Origin: Microbacterium enclense | GTDB taxonomy: Bacteria; Actinomycetota; Actinomycetes; Actinomycetales; Microbacteriaceae | Length of the DNA stretch: 64,000 bases | Assembly: GCF_004022425.1 (NCBI RefSeq) | Contig: NZ_RBZY01000001.1 | Span: 55,519-119,518, forward strand | Direction of reading: 5' to 3' | The notes under the pieces: generated by a model | What the model saw: the letters and a program-made list of their open reading frames with translations, nothing else | What the model was told of the DNA's origin: nothing | The model's database searches: none | Position numbers and translations under genes: made by a program | Shown: piece by piece, positions 1-8,810 of the stretch | Numbering within the stretch: the first letter of the stretch is position 1 | How the letters are laid out: every line of letters starts with the position of its first letter

Positions 1-1910
1 AGGAAGACGGCGCCCTCGGGATGTTCCCCGGCGAGGTGCACGAGGAGGTCGGGCGTCGCGGGGAGGAGCCCTCGCCCGGCGGATCCGGTGACGGAGATGT
101 CGGCGGCGAGACGCAGCGTCTGGCGATTGCCCTCGCGGACGCGATCGAGGTCGCGGCCCGACCAGTCGGGGCCGTCATGCCAGGCGACGGCCTCCGGCAC
201 GTGGGCGAGCACCGCCCCCGCCTGCCAGGCGCGGTGCGTCCACTCCCAGTCCTCCCCGCCGTACGCGCTGAACGTCTCGTCGAAGCCGCCGACGTCGGCG
301 AAGAACGCACGGGAGCACGCCATGACCGCCCCGATGACGAACCGGTAGGACCGGTCGTCGGACTGCAGCAGGTTCCCGGTGCGGGCGTACTGCTCGCGCA
401 ACCACGCCGGCTCGGGCAGTTCGTGGGCCGGCCCCGCCTCGACGATCGGGACGCCGGGGTCGACGTCCGCGAGGTCGGCGTGCCGACGTCGCCCCACCGT
501 CACGGCCTCGGACAGAAGCGCGGGCAGGCGCGTGAGGGCGCGGACGTACCCGGGTTCAGGGGTCGTATCGGCATCCAGGAAGCACAGGACGTCGCCCGTG
601 CTCGCCGCCACACCCAGGTTGCGGGCGGCCGCGGCGCGGAATCCACGGTCCTCCTGGCGCACGAGCGTCACGCCCTCCGGCACGACCGGCGCCTCGGGAG
701 AGCCGTCGTCGGCGACCACGATCTCGAGGCGGTCGGCCGGGTGATCCTGCTGAGCGAGCGCAGCGAGGGTGCGGGCGAGCTCCGCGGGCTGGTCGTAGTG
801 CGTGACGATCACGCTCACCCGCGGGGGTTCGGGATCGCGCCCGGCGACGTGGTCCCAGCGGTTCCCGACGACCCACCGGGCGTCTGAGTCGCCCGCGGGC
901 GCGGCGGCGGCGGGCGCGGGACCGGCCGCGGCAGCAGGCGCGGGCAGCGCGGCCCACCACGCCAGGTACGCGCGGGCGACGTCGGCGGGGCCGACGGGAA
1001 CGGGATGGATGCCGTGCCAGGTGGCATCCGGATCCTCCGCCGCCGCGCGCACCGCGGCCGCCAACCCCGACAGCTCGACGGGCAGCAGGGTGCCGGGCCG
1101 GAGCGCGGCCATCTCGTCGACGTACCGATTGCGGAGGGCGAGGGGCCGACGGCCCCACCCGATCCACGAGGTGAGGGACGCCGACGCCGACACGTGCTGG
1201 TGCGCGATCACGGGGACCGACACCGCGCGGGCACGCTCGGCCATCTCGGCGTCGTCGAGCCAGCCGGTCACCTCGACGGCGACGCCGGCATCGGCGGCGC
1301 GGCGCACGAAGGCGTCGAGGTCCGCGGCGTGACCGTCCGACGCCCGGCCCAGGATCGTCACGCGACCGACGCCCGCCGCTGCGGCGGCGGCGAGCGCCTC
1401 GTCGTGCCCCTTGCCCGGGTAGAAGTAGCCGAGCACCCCCACGGTGCCGTCGGGTCGGGGACGCGGACCCGGGGTGAGGGCGGGCACCGGAAGGGGGACG
1501 ACCTCGACGGGCCCGTCCCACACGCCCTCCTCGGCGAGCAGGGCGCGCTCGTGCGCGCTGTTCACGGCCACGGCGTGGGCGGCGCGGGTCACGGCGGCGT
1601 AGAACGCGCGGCGGCGGGGGCGGTTTCGCTCCCCGTCCGAGGCCTGGGGCGCGTCATGGAGCGTGACGGTGAGGGGATGCCGTCGCGCCAGGGTCGCGAG
1701 CCGCTCGGTCGCCTCCTCCGGCGAGGCTCCCCACAGGCGTTCGGTCACGTGCACGTGCACGGGCGTCCCGGCGGCCAGCGCCGGGAGGTCGTCGGACGTC
1801 ACCACGGCGACCGAGGGGTCGAGGGCGCGCACCTCCTCCGCCACGGCGCGCGCGTAGGCGGCCACGCCGTGAGGACCCGCGGGCGTCAGCAGGACGGGGT
1901 GCACGCTCAC
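1..1910 (-). CDS. Two-domain glycosyltransferase (GT4-like plus GT2), C-terminus outside window
   Basis: Partial gene, open at the left edge, with at least 636 codons visible. Residues about 1-310 look like a GT-B glycosyltransferase (start VSVHPVLLTPAGPHGVAAYA, then GVLGYFYPGKG). An Ala/Pro-rich linker follows at about 317-342. From about 364 a GT-A GT2 domain begins (VSVIVTHYDQ) with the metal-binding LDADT near 445 and a later GGEDWEW motif typical of processive or galactofuranosyl-type GT2 enzymes. The GTG start overlaps the TGA of the upstream WcbI-like gene (GTGA), so the two are translationally coupled. It probably adds two successive sugars to a cell-surface polysaccharide; the donor sugars cannot be read from sequence. 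Confidence 0.85.
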   Translation of the reverse strand, partial: MSVHPVLLTPAGPHGVAAYARAVAEEVRALDPSVAVVTSDDLPALAAGTPVHVHVTERLWGASPEEATERLATLARRHPLTVTLHDAPQASDGERNRPRRRAFYAAVTRAAHAVAVNSAHERALLAEEGVWDGPVEVVPLPVPALTPGPRPRPDGTVGVLGYFYPGKGHDEALAAAAAAGVGRVTILGRASDGHAADLDAFVRRAADAGVAVEVTGWLDDAEMAERARAVSVPVIAHQHVSASASLTSWIGWGRRPLALRNRYVDEMAALRPGTLLPVELSGLAAAVRAAAEDPDATWHGIHPVPVGPADVARAYLAWWAALPAPAAAAGPAPAAAAPAGDSDARWVVGNRWDHVAGRDPEPPRVSVIVTHYDQPAELARTLAALAQQDHPADRLEIVVADDGSPEAPVVPEGVTLVRQEDRGFRAAAARNLGVAASTGDVLCFLDADTTPEPGYVRALTRLPALLSEAVTVGRRRHADLADVDPGVPIVEAGPAHELPEPAWLREQYARTGNLLQSDDRSYRFVIGAVMACSRAFFADVGGFDETFSAYGGEDWEWTHRAWQAGAVLAHVPEAVAWHDGPDWSGRDLDRVREGNRQTLRLAADISVTGSAGRGLLPATPDLLVHLAGEHPEGAVF

Positions 1911-2845
1911 GCGGCCCGCCACCGGCCGAGCAGCGGGGCGAGTCGCTCCACAGCCGCCGTGACGAACGCCGGGTGCGCGGCGTACCACCGGCGGTGCTCT
2001 TCGGCGACGGCGTCGACGTCGAGCACCTCGCCCCCGACGATCCAGTCGCGCCGGGGCTCGGCATCCAGGTTCCAGGCCTCGACGACCCACGGCTCGAGCG
2101 GTGCCTGCACGCCCGCGAGGATCGGGCGTCCGGGGTCGACCGCGGTGCCGGGGGCACCGAGGGCGGCGACGATGCGCTCCCCCAGCGGGAGGAACACGGC
2201 GTTGCCCGGATGATTGACGGTTCGCGCGAGGTCGGCCACGACCGGGGCGTAGAGATCGGATGCCACGACGTCGACGCCCAGGTCCTCGCGGCGACGCAGC
2301 TCGGCGACGGAGTCCTCCCCCACGGCGCGCACGGCGGCGGACGGAAGGGTGGATGCCACCGGGAGGCCCGCGGCTTCGGCGAGCAGCCGGACGTCGTGGT
2401 AGGCCACCAGCGGTGGGTCCTCATCGATCCCGGGGACGCGGATGGCGGCCTGGAACGGATGGAGCCCGCCGTACCGGAGCGAGGGGACCACCACGGTCCG
2501 GGCGCCGGGGGGCAGCGCGGCCCGCAGCTGGGCGGTGCCGAGCGGCAGCCCGCGGTAGTCGTCGCGGATGGGCTGAACGACGAGGAAGGACGCGCCCGCG
2601 AGCAGGCGGTGAAGGCGCGCGGCGTCCTCGGCATCCATCTCGTGGACCGCGGGGATCCGCACACCCGGGTGGGCGTCGGTCGAGACGACCAGTCGGATCG
2701 ATTCGGCCTGACAGTTGCCCACCACGACGCCGTAGCCGTCGGGCGCGGGAGTGTCACCGAAGAACTCGGCGTAGTGGCGTCGGCGCGCTAGCACCGCCGC
2801 GTCATCGTCCGCAAGGCTTCCAGAACCGCTCTCACTGCCACGCAT
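1907..2845 (-). CDS. WcbI-like polysaccharide biosynthesis putative acetyltransferase
   Basis: 312 residues. The hallmark is the early VVVGNCQAESIR segment (about residues 38-49), matching the GNCQ motif of WcbI-family capsule enzymes, which fold like SGNH hydrolases and are thought to acetylate polysaccharide. No signal peptide or membrane helix is visible, so it is probably cytoplasmic. It is the first gene of a minus-strand pair with the GT4-GT2 fusion and diverges from the plus-strand glycosyltransferase operon across about 110 bp. The ATG start was chosen because the family core begins shortly after it; no strong ribosome-binding site is seen upstream. Family assignment is fairly firm, the reaction is inferred. 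Confidence 0.75.
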   Translation of the reverse strand: MRGSESGSGSLADDDAAVLARRRHYAEFFGDTPAPDGYGVVVGNCQAESIRLVVSTDAHPGVRIPAVHEMDAEDAARLHRLLAGASFLVVQPIRDDYRGLPLGTAQLRAALPPGARTVVVPSLRYGGLHPFQAAIRVPGIDEDPPLVAYHDVRLLAEAAGLPVASTLPSAAVRAVGEDSVAELRRREDLGVDVVASDLYAPVVADLARTVNHPGNAVFLPLGERIVAALGAPGTAVDPGRPILAGVQAPLEPWVVEAWNLDAEPRRDWIVGGEVLDVDAVAEEHRRWYAAHPAFVTAAVERLAPLLGRWRAA

Positions 2846-2943
2846 GATGTGAAGGTACGCCGTCGGTGCCGTCGCCTTCGCAACGGGACCGTTGCCTTGC
2901 GACCGACCTCCCGATGCGGTACGCGCCCTCGCCGTCGTAACCC

Positions 2944-2959
2944 AGGAGGACCCCCGATC
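2944..2959 (+). promoter_or_regulatory. Perfect ribosome-binding site followed by ATC
   Basis: AGGAGG at 2944-2949 is followed 7 nt later by ATC at 2957-2959, in frame with the downstream glycosyltransferase. No ATG, GTG, TTG or CTG lies within the usual 5-12 nt window. This is the main evidence for a non-standard start codon for that gene. Confidence 0.6.
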
Positions 2960-4048
2960 AACGCCGCAACACCTCGCCGGATCCGGATCGCCGCCGTGCC
3001 CGCCGGGCATCCTTACACCCGCGCGGTGACCGACGAGCGCGTGGTCGATCTGCTCGCCGATCCGCCGCCGCCCGGAGCCGCTCCGGGGCAGTGGTGGCCG
3101 CCGCAGGTGCTGCTTCCCGAGTGGCTCGACGCGCACGCCGCGACCATCGACCTCGTGCACGTGCACTTCGGCAGCGAGTCGTACACCGCCGACGAGCTCT
3201 CGACCACGGTCGCGGCGGTCCGGCGGCTCGGCATCCCCCTGGTGTACACCGTGCACGACCTCGAGAACCCGCAACTGACCGATCAGGACGCGCACCGCGC
3301 GGCGCTGTCGGTTCTGATCACCGGCGCCGACGAGGTGACGACCCTCACGGCCGCAACGGCCGCCGAGGTGGAGCGCGACTTCGGTCGTGTGAGCGAGGTC
3401 ATCCCCCACCCCACGCTGGTCGACGGGGGCGCCCTGCCCGCGGGACGTTCGCACACCACCACCCGCGTGGGCGTCCACCTGCGCGACCTCCGTCCCAATA
3501 TCGACGGCGTGGGGACCACGGCGACGCTGGTCCGCGCCGTCGCGGATCTCCGCGCCGGCGGCGCCGACGTCGAGGCGGTGGTGCGACTGAACGAGAACGT
3601 GCGCGACGCCGAGGCCGCGGCATCCATCGACGCGCTCGTCGCCACCACCGACGGCGTGACACTGGAGCGGTCGGCGCGGCTCGACGACGACGCCCTCGCG
3701 GCGTGGATCGCCGACCTCGACGCGTGCCTGCTGCCGTATTCGCACGGCACGCACTCGGGGTGGGCCGAGCTCTGCTACGACCTCGCCGTGCCCGTCGTCG
3801 GCACCCGCGTCGGTCACATCGCCGCGCAGCACCCCGCGGACTTCCACGCGTTCCACGTGGGCGACCCCGTGTCGCTGGAACGGGCGATCGTGGATGCCAC
3901 GACCCCCGGCTGGTCGGTGGCGGGATCCGACGCTCGGGCGGCCGAGGTGGCGCGCCGCCGGGCGGAACGACTCGACGAACGCGACCGGGTGCGGCAGGCG
4001 CACGTCGCCCTGTACCGCCGTTCGCTCGAGAAGGAGCACGCGGCGTGA
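2957..4048 (+). CDS. Glycosyltransferase (GT4-like), probable ATC start
   Basis: About 363 residues from the ATC at 2957. The first beta strand (RIRIAAVPAGHPYTR) follows at once, as expected for the N-terminus of a GT-B enzyme. Later come VHVHFGSESY, YTVHDLENP and a C-terminal segment LLPYSHGTHSGWAELC in the donor-site position. Alternative starts are GTG 2849, which has no ribosome-binding site and adds an Arg-rich non-family leader, or GTG 2996, which would cut off the first strand. It is the first gene of a four-gene operon joined by GTGA overlaps. Likely cytoplasmic, making a surface polysaccharide; sugar specificity unknown. Confidence 0.8.
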   Translation: MNAATPRRIRIAAVPAGHPYTRAVTDERVVDLLADPPPPGAAPGQWWPPQVLLPEWLDAHAATIDLVHVHFGSESYTADELSTTVAAVRRLGIPLVYTVHDLENPQLTDQDAHRAALSVLITGADEVTTLTAATAAEVERDFGRVSEVIPHPTLVDGGALPAGRSHTTTRVGVHLRDLRPNIDGVGTTATLVRAVADLRAGGADVEAVVRLNENVRDAEAAASIDALVATTDGVTLERSARLDDDALAAWIADLDACLLPYSHGTHSGWAELCYDLAVPVVGTRVGHIAAQHPADFHAFHVGDPVSLERAIVDATTPGWSVAGSDARAAEVARRRAERLDERDRVRQAHVALYRRSLEKEHAA

Positions 4049-5181
4049 CCCGGGCGCTGAAGCCGATGCGGGTGCTCGTGGTCGCACCCTCCCGCTACCC
4101 GCTGCGCCAGCCGCACGCCGGTGGGCTGGAGGCGGCGGTGTGGGATCGCGTCCGGTGGCTGCGCGATCGCGGGCACGAGGTGACCCTGTGCGCGGCGGAG
4201 GGCTCGGACTTCCTGGACGATTCGCTCGAGTTCGCTCTCCCGGCACCCGCGTGGTCGCGCGTCGAGGACGCCTCCGACACCGACTACCCCGACGGGTACG
4301 CCGCGGCAACGGACGCGGCGCACGACGTGCTCCTGGATCGACTGCGGGCCGAGCACCACCGGTTCGACGTCATCGACAACCACAGCCTGCACCCCGCCCC
4401 GGTCCGCTGGAGCCGGGATACCGGCATCCCCGTCGTGACGACCCTGCACACGCCTCCGCTCGAGCCCATGCTCGAGGCGGCGGTGTACGCCCGCGGCAGC
4501 GCCCACCGCTTCGTCGCCGTGAGCCAGGCCACCGCACGGGCGTGGTCGGTGGAGGGCGTCGACGCGTTCGTCTTCCCCAACGGCATCGACACCGCGCGCT
4601 GGACCCCCGGTTCCGGTGGTTCGCGGTGGGTGTGGTCGGGGCGGATCGTCCCCGAGAAGGCACCGCACCTCGCGATCGAGGCGGCCCGGGCGGTAGACGC
4701 CGAGATCGTCGTCGCCGGGCGCATCGGCGACGTGGACTACTTCCAGCAGGAGGTCGCGCCGCGCCTCGGTGGGCACGCCCGCTACGTCGGTGCGCTGCAC
4801 CAGCCCGACCTGTGCCGTCTCGTGGGCGCGTCAGCGGTGGCGCTCGTCACGCCCATGTGGGAAGAGCCGTTCGGTCTCGTGATCGCGGAAGCCCTCGTCA
4901 CCGGCACGCCGGTGGCCGCCTTCGATATCGGCGGGGTGTCCGAGGTCCTGGCGGGGATGCCGGGGACGGCCGCCGTCATGCCCGGCGATGTCACCGCTCT
5001 GGCCCACGCGGCTCGCGACCTCGCCCTCCAGGGCGAACGGGAACCGCTCACCCGTGTGTGGACCCGCCGTGCCGCAGTCCGCGAGCACGCCCTGAGCCGG
5101 CGTTATCGCGACATCGAGCGGGTGCTCGCGCACACGGCCCAGCCGGCGGCGGAACGGCGCGTGCCGGCGGTGTCGTGGTGA
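4045..5181 (+). CDS. GT4 family glycosyltransferase
   Basis: 378 residues with a clear GT4 pattern: N-terminal APSRYPLRQPHAGGLEA (acceptor domain glycine-rich loop), VFPNGID near the middle, WSGRIVPEKAPHLAIEAA, and the donor-site motif EEPFGLVIAEALVTGTPV with the paired glutamates of the retaining GT4 family. The GTG start overlaps the upstream stop (GTGA at 4045-4048), and the stop overlaps the next start in the same way. It probably transfers a nucleotide-sugar to a lipid-linked or growing glycan as part of this envelope polysaccharide locus. Function class is secure, substrate is not. Confidence 0.88.
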   Translation: MTRALKPMRVLVVAPSRYPLRQPHAGGLEAAVWDRVRWLRDRGHEVTLCAAEGSDFLDDSLEFALPAPAWSRVEDASDTDYPDGYAAATDAAHDVLLDRLRAEHHRFDVIDNHSLHPAPVRWSRDTGIPVVTTLHTPPLEPMLEAAVYARGSAHRFVAVSQATARAWSVEGVDAFVFPNGIDTARWTPGSGGSRWVWSGRIVPEKAPHLAIEAARAVDAEIVVAGRIGDVDYFQQEVAPRLGGHARYVGALHQPDLCRLVGASAVALVTPMWEEPFGLVIAEALVTGTPVAAFDIGGVSEVLAGMPGTAAVMPGDVTALAHAARDLALQGEREPLTRVWTRRAAVREHALSRRYRDIERVLAHTAQPAAERRVPAVSW

Positions 5182-6176
5182 TCGGCTGGTACGTCCACCA
5201 CCACGGCTACGGGCACGTCGCCCGCTTCCTCGCCGTCCACCCGCACCTGCGTCAGCCCGTGCGGGCCTTCTCGTCGTTGCCGCGGCCCACTGGCCTCGGC
5301 GATGCCGTCGAGTGGATCGTGCTGCCGGACGACGCCGACGCGATCGAGCGCGAGGACGGCACGGTGTTCGATCCGCGCGAGGCGGACCCGACCGTCCGCG
5401 GCGCTCTGCACTGGGCACCGCACGACCACCCCGGGCACCGCGCGCGGCTCGCGCGTATCGCCGCCGGGGCCGCGGATCTTCGCGCGATGGTCGTCGATGT
5501 CAGCGCCGAGGTCGTGGCGTTCGCGCGGCTGCTGGGCCTGCGAACCGTCGCGGTGACGCAGCCCGGCGAGCGGACCGACGAGGCCCACGCGCTCGCCTAC
5601 GACCTGGCCGACCGCATCCTCGCGCCGTGGGCGCACGGAGCGGTCCCGGCCGGAGCCCTGGCGACTCGGACCGACCGGGTCGTGTGGACCGGCGGGATCT
5701 CCCGCTACGACGGCCGCGCGGCCGCCTCGCCCGACATCGAGCGGTCGGTGCTCTTCCTCGGTCGCGTGCTCGACGACGACGTCCGCCGGGATGCCGAGGC
5801 GCTCCTGGCCTCGCTCGGATGGCGCACGCGTGCGGTGGGGCATGACGCGGCCTCGCGCATCGACGACCCGTGGCCGCTGCTGACCTCCCACACCGTCGTC
5901 GTCAGCGCGGCGGGGCAGAACAGCATCGCCGACCTCGCCGCCGCGACCGCGCGTGCGGTCGTCGTCGCGCAGGACCGCCCCTTCGACGAACAGCGCCACA
6001 CCGCGTGCGCGCTGCACCGCTGGAACCTCGCCCGGGTCGCCCCCGAGGACGTCGACGCCGAAGGGGTCGCGGCGCTGATCGAGGCCGCGGCCACCGACGT
6101 CCCCGACTGGTCGCGGTGGCAGGTGGCCGGCGCCGCCCAGCGCGCCGCCGAGGCCATCGAGGCGATGCTCCCGTGA
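5178..6176 (+). CDS. GT-B glycosyltransferase, MurG/GT28-like
   Basis: 332 residues. The N-terminus GWYVHHHGYGHVARFLA resembles the glycine/histidine loop of MurG-like and UGT-type enzymes. The C-terminal half carries VVSAAGQNSIADLAAA followed by AVVVAQDRPFDEQRHTA, the usual nucleotide-binding arrangement of GT28 C-terminal domains. The GTG start at 5178 overlaps the previous stop; two in-frame GTG codons lie close together and the one giving the GTGA overlap was preferred. It is the third gene of the polysaccharide operon. No membrane segment is obvious. Exact donor and acceptor unknown. Confidence 0.8.
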   Translation: MIGWYVHHHGYGHVARFLAVHPHLRQPVRAFSSLPRPTGLGDAVEWIVLPDDADAIEREDGTVFDPREADPTVRGALHWAPHDHPGHRARLARIAAGAADLRAMVVDVSAEVVAFARLLGLRTVAVTQPGERTDEAHALAYDLADRILAPWAHGAVPAGALATRTDRVVWTGGISRYDGRAAASPDIERSVLFLGRVLDDDVRRDAEALLASLGWRTRAVGHDAASRIDDPWPLLTSHTVVVSAAGQNSIADLAAATARAVVVAQDRPFDEQRHTACALHRWNLARVAPEDVDAEGVAALIEAAATDVPDWSRWQVAGAAQRAAEAIEAMLP

Positions 6177-6988
6177 GGATCGCGGTCCTCACCGTCGCCT
6201 CGGCCGCCCGCCGCGCGCACCTCGAACGACAGCGCGAGGTGCTCGCCGCCGTGGCTCCGGGCGTCGTGCGGGTGGAGGTCCTCCTCGACGCGGCGGTGCC
6301 GGATGGCATACGGGATGCCGAGGTACACACGCTGCACGTGCCGCCCGGCCCGCACGGACTCCGCGTGGGCGCGGGACGCAACGCCGCCGCCGCGGCCGCG
6401 ATCGCGGAGGGTGCCGAGCTGCTGGTGTTCCTCGACGTCGATTGCCTCCCGGGATCCGAGCTCATCGAGCGGTACACCGACGCCGCAGCCGCCCACCCCG
6501 ACGCGCTGCTCGCCGGACCCGTCACCTACCTCGCGAGCGTGCAGCGTCCCGGCGTCGCGGACCTGCCGTTCGTGACCCGCCCGCACCGGGCGCGTCCGGC
6601 GCTGCCCGCCGGGGCGACGCGCGTCGCCGAGCCCGGCGAGTACGACCTGTTCTGGTCGCTGTCCTTCGCCGCCACCCCGGCGACGTGGGAACGACTCGGC
6701 GGTTTCCACGACGCGTACGAGGGATACGGGGCCGAGGACACCGACCTCGCGTGGACGGCGCGGACGCGGGGCGTCCCGCTGGTGTGGACGGGCGGAGCGG
6801 ATGCCTATCACCAGTGGCATCCGGTGTCCTCGCCGCCGTGGCAGCATCTGGACGACATCCTCCGCAACGGCGCCGCGTTCCACCGCCGCTGGGGCGTCTG
6901 GCCGATGGCGGGGTGGCTCGAGGCGTTCGCCGCCGCCGGCGCGATCGAGCGCCGCGGCGACGCCTGGGTGCGGGCTCCGCGCGCGTGA
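6173..6988 (+). CDS. GT2 family glycosyltransferase with galactosyltransferase-type C-terminus
   Basis: 271 residues. A GT-A core begins at the N-terminus (RIAVLTVASAARRAHL), with the metal-binding LDVDC near residue 90 and the GYGAEDTDLAW segment near 185, the ED motif of GT2/GT27-like inverting enzymes. The GTG start overlaps the upstream stop (GTGA). The stop codon TGA forms part of a long palindrome that probably ends this operon. It is the last of four overlapping glycosyltransferase genes, so it likely acts late in assembly of one oligosaccharide unit. Confidence 0.85.
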   Translation: MRIAVLTVASAARRAHLERQREVLAAVAPGVVRVEVLLDAAVPDGIRDAEVHTLHVPPGPHGLRVGAGRNAAAAAAIAEGAELLVFLDVDCLPGSELIERYTDAAAAHPDALLAGPVTYLASVQRPGVADLPFVTRPHRARPALPAGATRVAEPGEYDLFWSLSFAATPATWERLGGFHDAYEGYGAEDTDLAWTARTRGVPLVWTGGADAYHQWHPVSSPPWQHLDDILRNGAAFHRRWGVWPMAGWLEAFAAAGAIERRGDAWVRAPRA

Positions 6989-7047
6989 GGGGTCGAAAAC
7001 TGTCGCCACACGTCCGCCGAAGCGACAGTTCCTGACCCCTCACGCGC
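6981..7047. repeat. REP-like palindrome spanning a stop codon (copy 1)
   Basis: Outer arms 6981-6994 and 7034-7047 are perfect 14-bp complements (core TGAGGGGTC / GACCCCTCA). Inner arms 6998-7006 and 7022-7030 are perfect 9-bp complements (AACTGTCGC / GCGACAGTT). Three-base internal bulges lie on each side and the apical loop is 15 nt containing CCGCCGA. The left outer arm contains the TGA stop of the upstream gene. It sits between convergent genes and would act as a bidirectional terminator. Two related copies occur at 13291 and 14701. Confidence 0.85.
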
Positions 7048-7101
7048 CGGCTCAGCCGCGCTCACGCGAAGCGCCGAGCACGGCGGCCGGGATGACGCGT
7101 G

Positions 7102-8781
7102 CTATGCGCTCCGGATCCAGGCCGTCGCCTCGCCGGGCAGCGCACCCCCCGCGACCTCGGCGCTCGACAGCAGCACCTCGCCCGCGGGAAGCTCCACCGG
7201 CTCGGTGCCGAAGTTCGTCACGACGATCCAGCCGCCTGGGCGCGCGAAAGCCACCACGTCGGCGCGACCGAGGTCGAGCCACTCCAGCTCCTCGGCGGTC
7301 TGCAGCTCATGCCGCAGGTCGAGGGCGCGGCGGTACAGCGACAGCGTCGACGCGGGGTCGCCGTCCTGGCGATCGACCGCGTACGCGCCGAACCACTCCG
7401 GCTGAGGCAGGTGCGCTCCCGCTCCGAAGCCGAACCCGGCGCCGGAGGCCGTCCACGGCAGGGGTACCCGGCATCCATCCCGTCCGATGTCCACGCCGGG
7501 GCTGCGGAAGAACGTCGGGTCCTGGCGAGCGGCGTCGGGGATGTCGGCGACCTCGTGCAGCCCGAGCTCTTCGCCCTGGTACAGGTACGCCGAGCCCGGG
7601 AGCGCCAGGACGAACAGCGCCGCGGCGCGGGCACGGCGCTCCCCCCGCTCGGCGTCGAGCGTCGGCTCGGTGCCGCCGGAGAGCAACCACTCGTTGCCGT
7701 GCTTGAGCGTCGGGCGACCGTCGGCACCGCGCTCGGCGTCGGGCAGGCCGTAGCGCGTGGCGTGACGGACGACGTCGTGGTTCGACAGCACCCACGTCGT
7801 GGACGAGCCCGACTCCGCGGCGAGCGCGAGGTTGTCGGTCACGATGCGGCGGAACTGGCCCGCGTCGAAATCGGCCTCGAGCAGGTCGAAGTTGAACGAC
7901 TGCCCCAGGCTCTCGATGCTCGCGTACAGCGGCACGCGCGAGGGGTGCACCCACGCCTCGGCGACGGCGGTACGGGGCGGGTCGTAGGAGTTGAACACCG
8001 CGCGCCATTCGGCGTACACCTCGTGCACGTCGTCACGGTCGAGCAGGGGGTGGGTGCCGTCCACGGGCATCGCCGCGAGCTCCGCGGCGGACGGCAGCGG
8101 CTCGCTCAGGTCCTTCGTCAGCATGTGCGCGACGTCGATGCGGAAGCCGTCGACTCCACGGTCGCTCCAGAAGCGCAGGGTCTTCACGAAGTCGGCGCGC
8201 ACCTCGGGGTTCGCCCAGTTCAGGTCGGGCTGCGAGACGTCGAAGTTGTGAAAGTACCACTGGCCGTCGGCGACGCGCTCCCACGCGGAGCCGCCAAACA
8301 CGGACTGCCAGTCCGTCGGCGGCTCGGAGCCGTCGGGCCCGGTGCCCTCGCGGAAGATGTACCGGTCGCGCTCCGCGGATCCGCGGCCGGCGGCGAGCGC
8401 CTCCTGGAACCAGACGTGATCGTTCGAGGTGTGGTTCGGCACGATATCGACGACGACCCGGATGCCATGCGCGTGCAGCTGAGCGATGAGCGCGTCCATG
8501 TCGGCGAGGGTCCCGAGGCGCGGATCCACGTCGCGGTAGTCGGCGACGTCGTACCCTCCGTCGGCGAGCGCCGAAGGATAGAACGGGCTGAGCCAGATGG
8601 CATCCACCCCCAGCTCGGCGAGGTACGCGACCCGCGAGGTGATGCCGGGGATGTCGCCGAGGCCGTCGCCGTTGCTGTCGGCGAAGCTGCGAGGATACAC
8701 CTGGTACACCACGGCCTGGCGCCACCAGTCGGGGGCGTCGGAGAGCTCGCGGGCGTGCACGGACGGTGCGGCGGTGGTCAC
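7102..8781 (-). CDS. GH13 alpha-glucosidase (oligo-1,6-glucosidase type)
   Basis: 559 residues, the usual size for GH13 alpha-glucosidases. N-terminal WWRQAVVYQVYPRSF is characteristic of the subfamily. Catalytic residues visible: nucleophile Asp216 in GFRIDVAH, acid/base Glu275 in AVAEAWV, and the His335-Asp336 pair in LSNHDVVRH. No signal peptide, so it acts on imported maltose-, isomaltose- or sucrose-like alpha-glucosides in the cytoplasm. GTG start with AAAGGA upstream. It is the last gene of the binding protein-permease-permease-glucosidase unit, 29 bp after the second permease. Confidence 0.92.
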   Translation of the reverse strand: MTTAAPSVHARELSDAPDWWRQAVVYQVYPRSFADSNGDGLGDIPGITSRVAYLAELGVDAIWLSPFYPSALADGGYDVADYRDVDPRLGTLADMDALIAQLHAHGIRVVVDIVPNHTSNDHVWFQEALAAGRGSAERDRYIFREGTGPDGSEPPTDWQSVFGGSAWERVADGQWYFHNFDVSQPDLNWANPEVRADFVKTLRFWSDRGVDGFRIDVAHMLTKDLSEPLPSAAELAAMPVDGTHPLLDRDDVHEVYAEWRAVFNSYDPPRTAVAEAWVHPSRVPLYASIESLGQSFNFDLLEADFDAGQFRRIVTDNLALAAESGSSTTWVLSNHDVVRHATRYGLPDAERGADGRPTLKHGNEWLLSGGTEPTLDAERGERRARAAALFVLALPGSAYLYQGEELGLHEVADIPDAARQDPTFFRSPGVDIGRDGCRVPLPWTASGAGFGFGAGAHLPQPEWFGAYAVDRQDGDPASTLSLYRRALDLRHELQTAEELEWLDLGRADVVAFARPGGWIVVTNFGTEPVELPAGEVLLSSAEVAGGALPGEATAWIRSA

Positions 8782-8810
8782 GAAGGGGTCCTTTCGAGGG
8801 GTGGGGTCGG

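Noticed and set aside
556..1521. Long Arg-rich reading frames such as 556-1521 minus, 1005-2213 plus, 3091-4044 plus and 15755-18673 plus
   Set aside because: They are out-of-frame shadows of real genes, favoured by high GC. Arg/Ala/Pro/Gly-rich composition and lack of any family motif, while the overlapping frame shows a clear enzyme.
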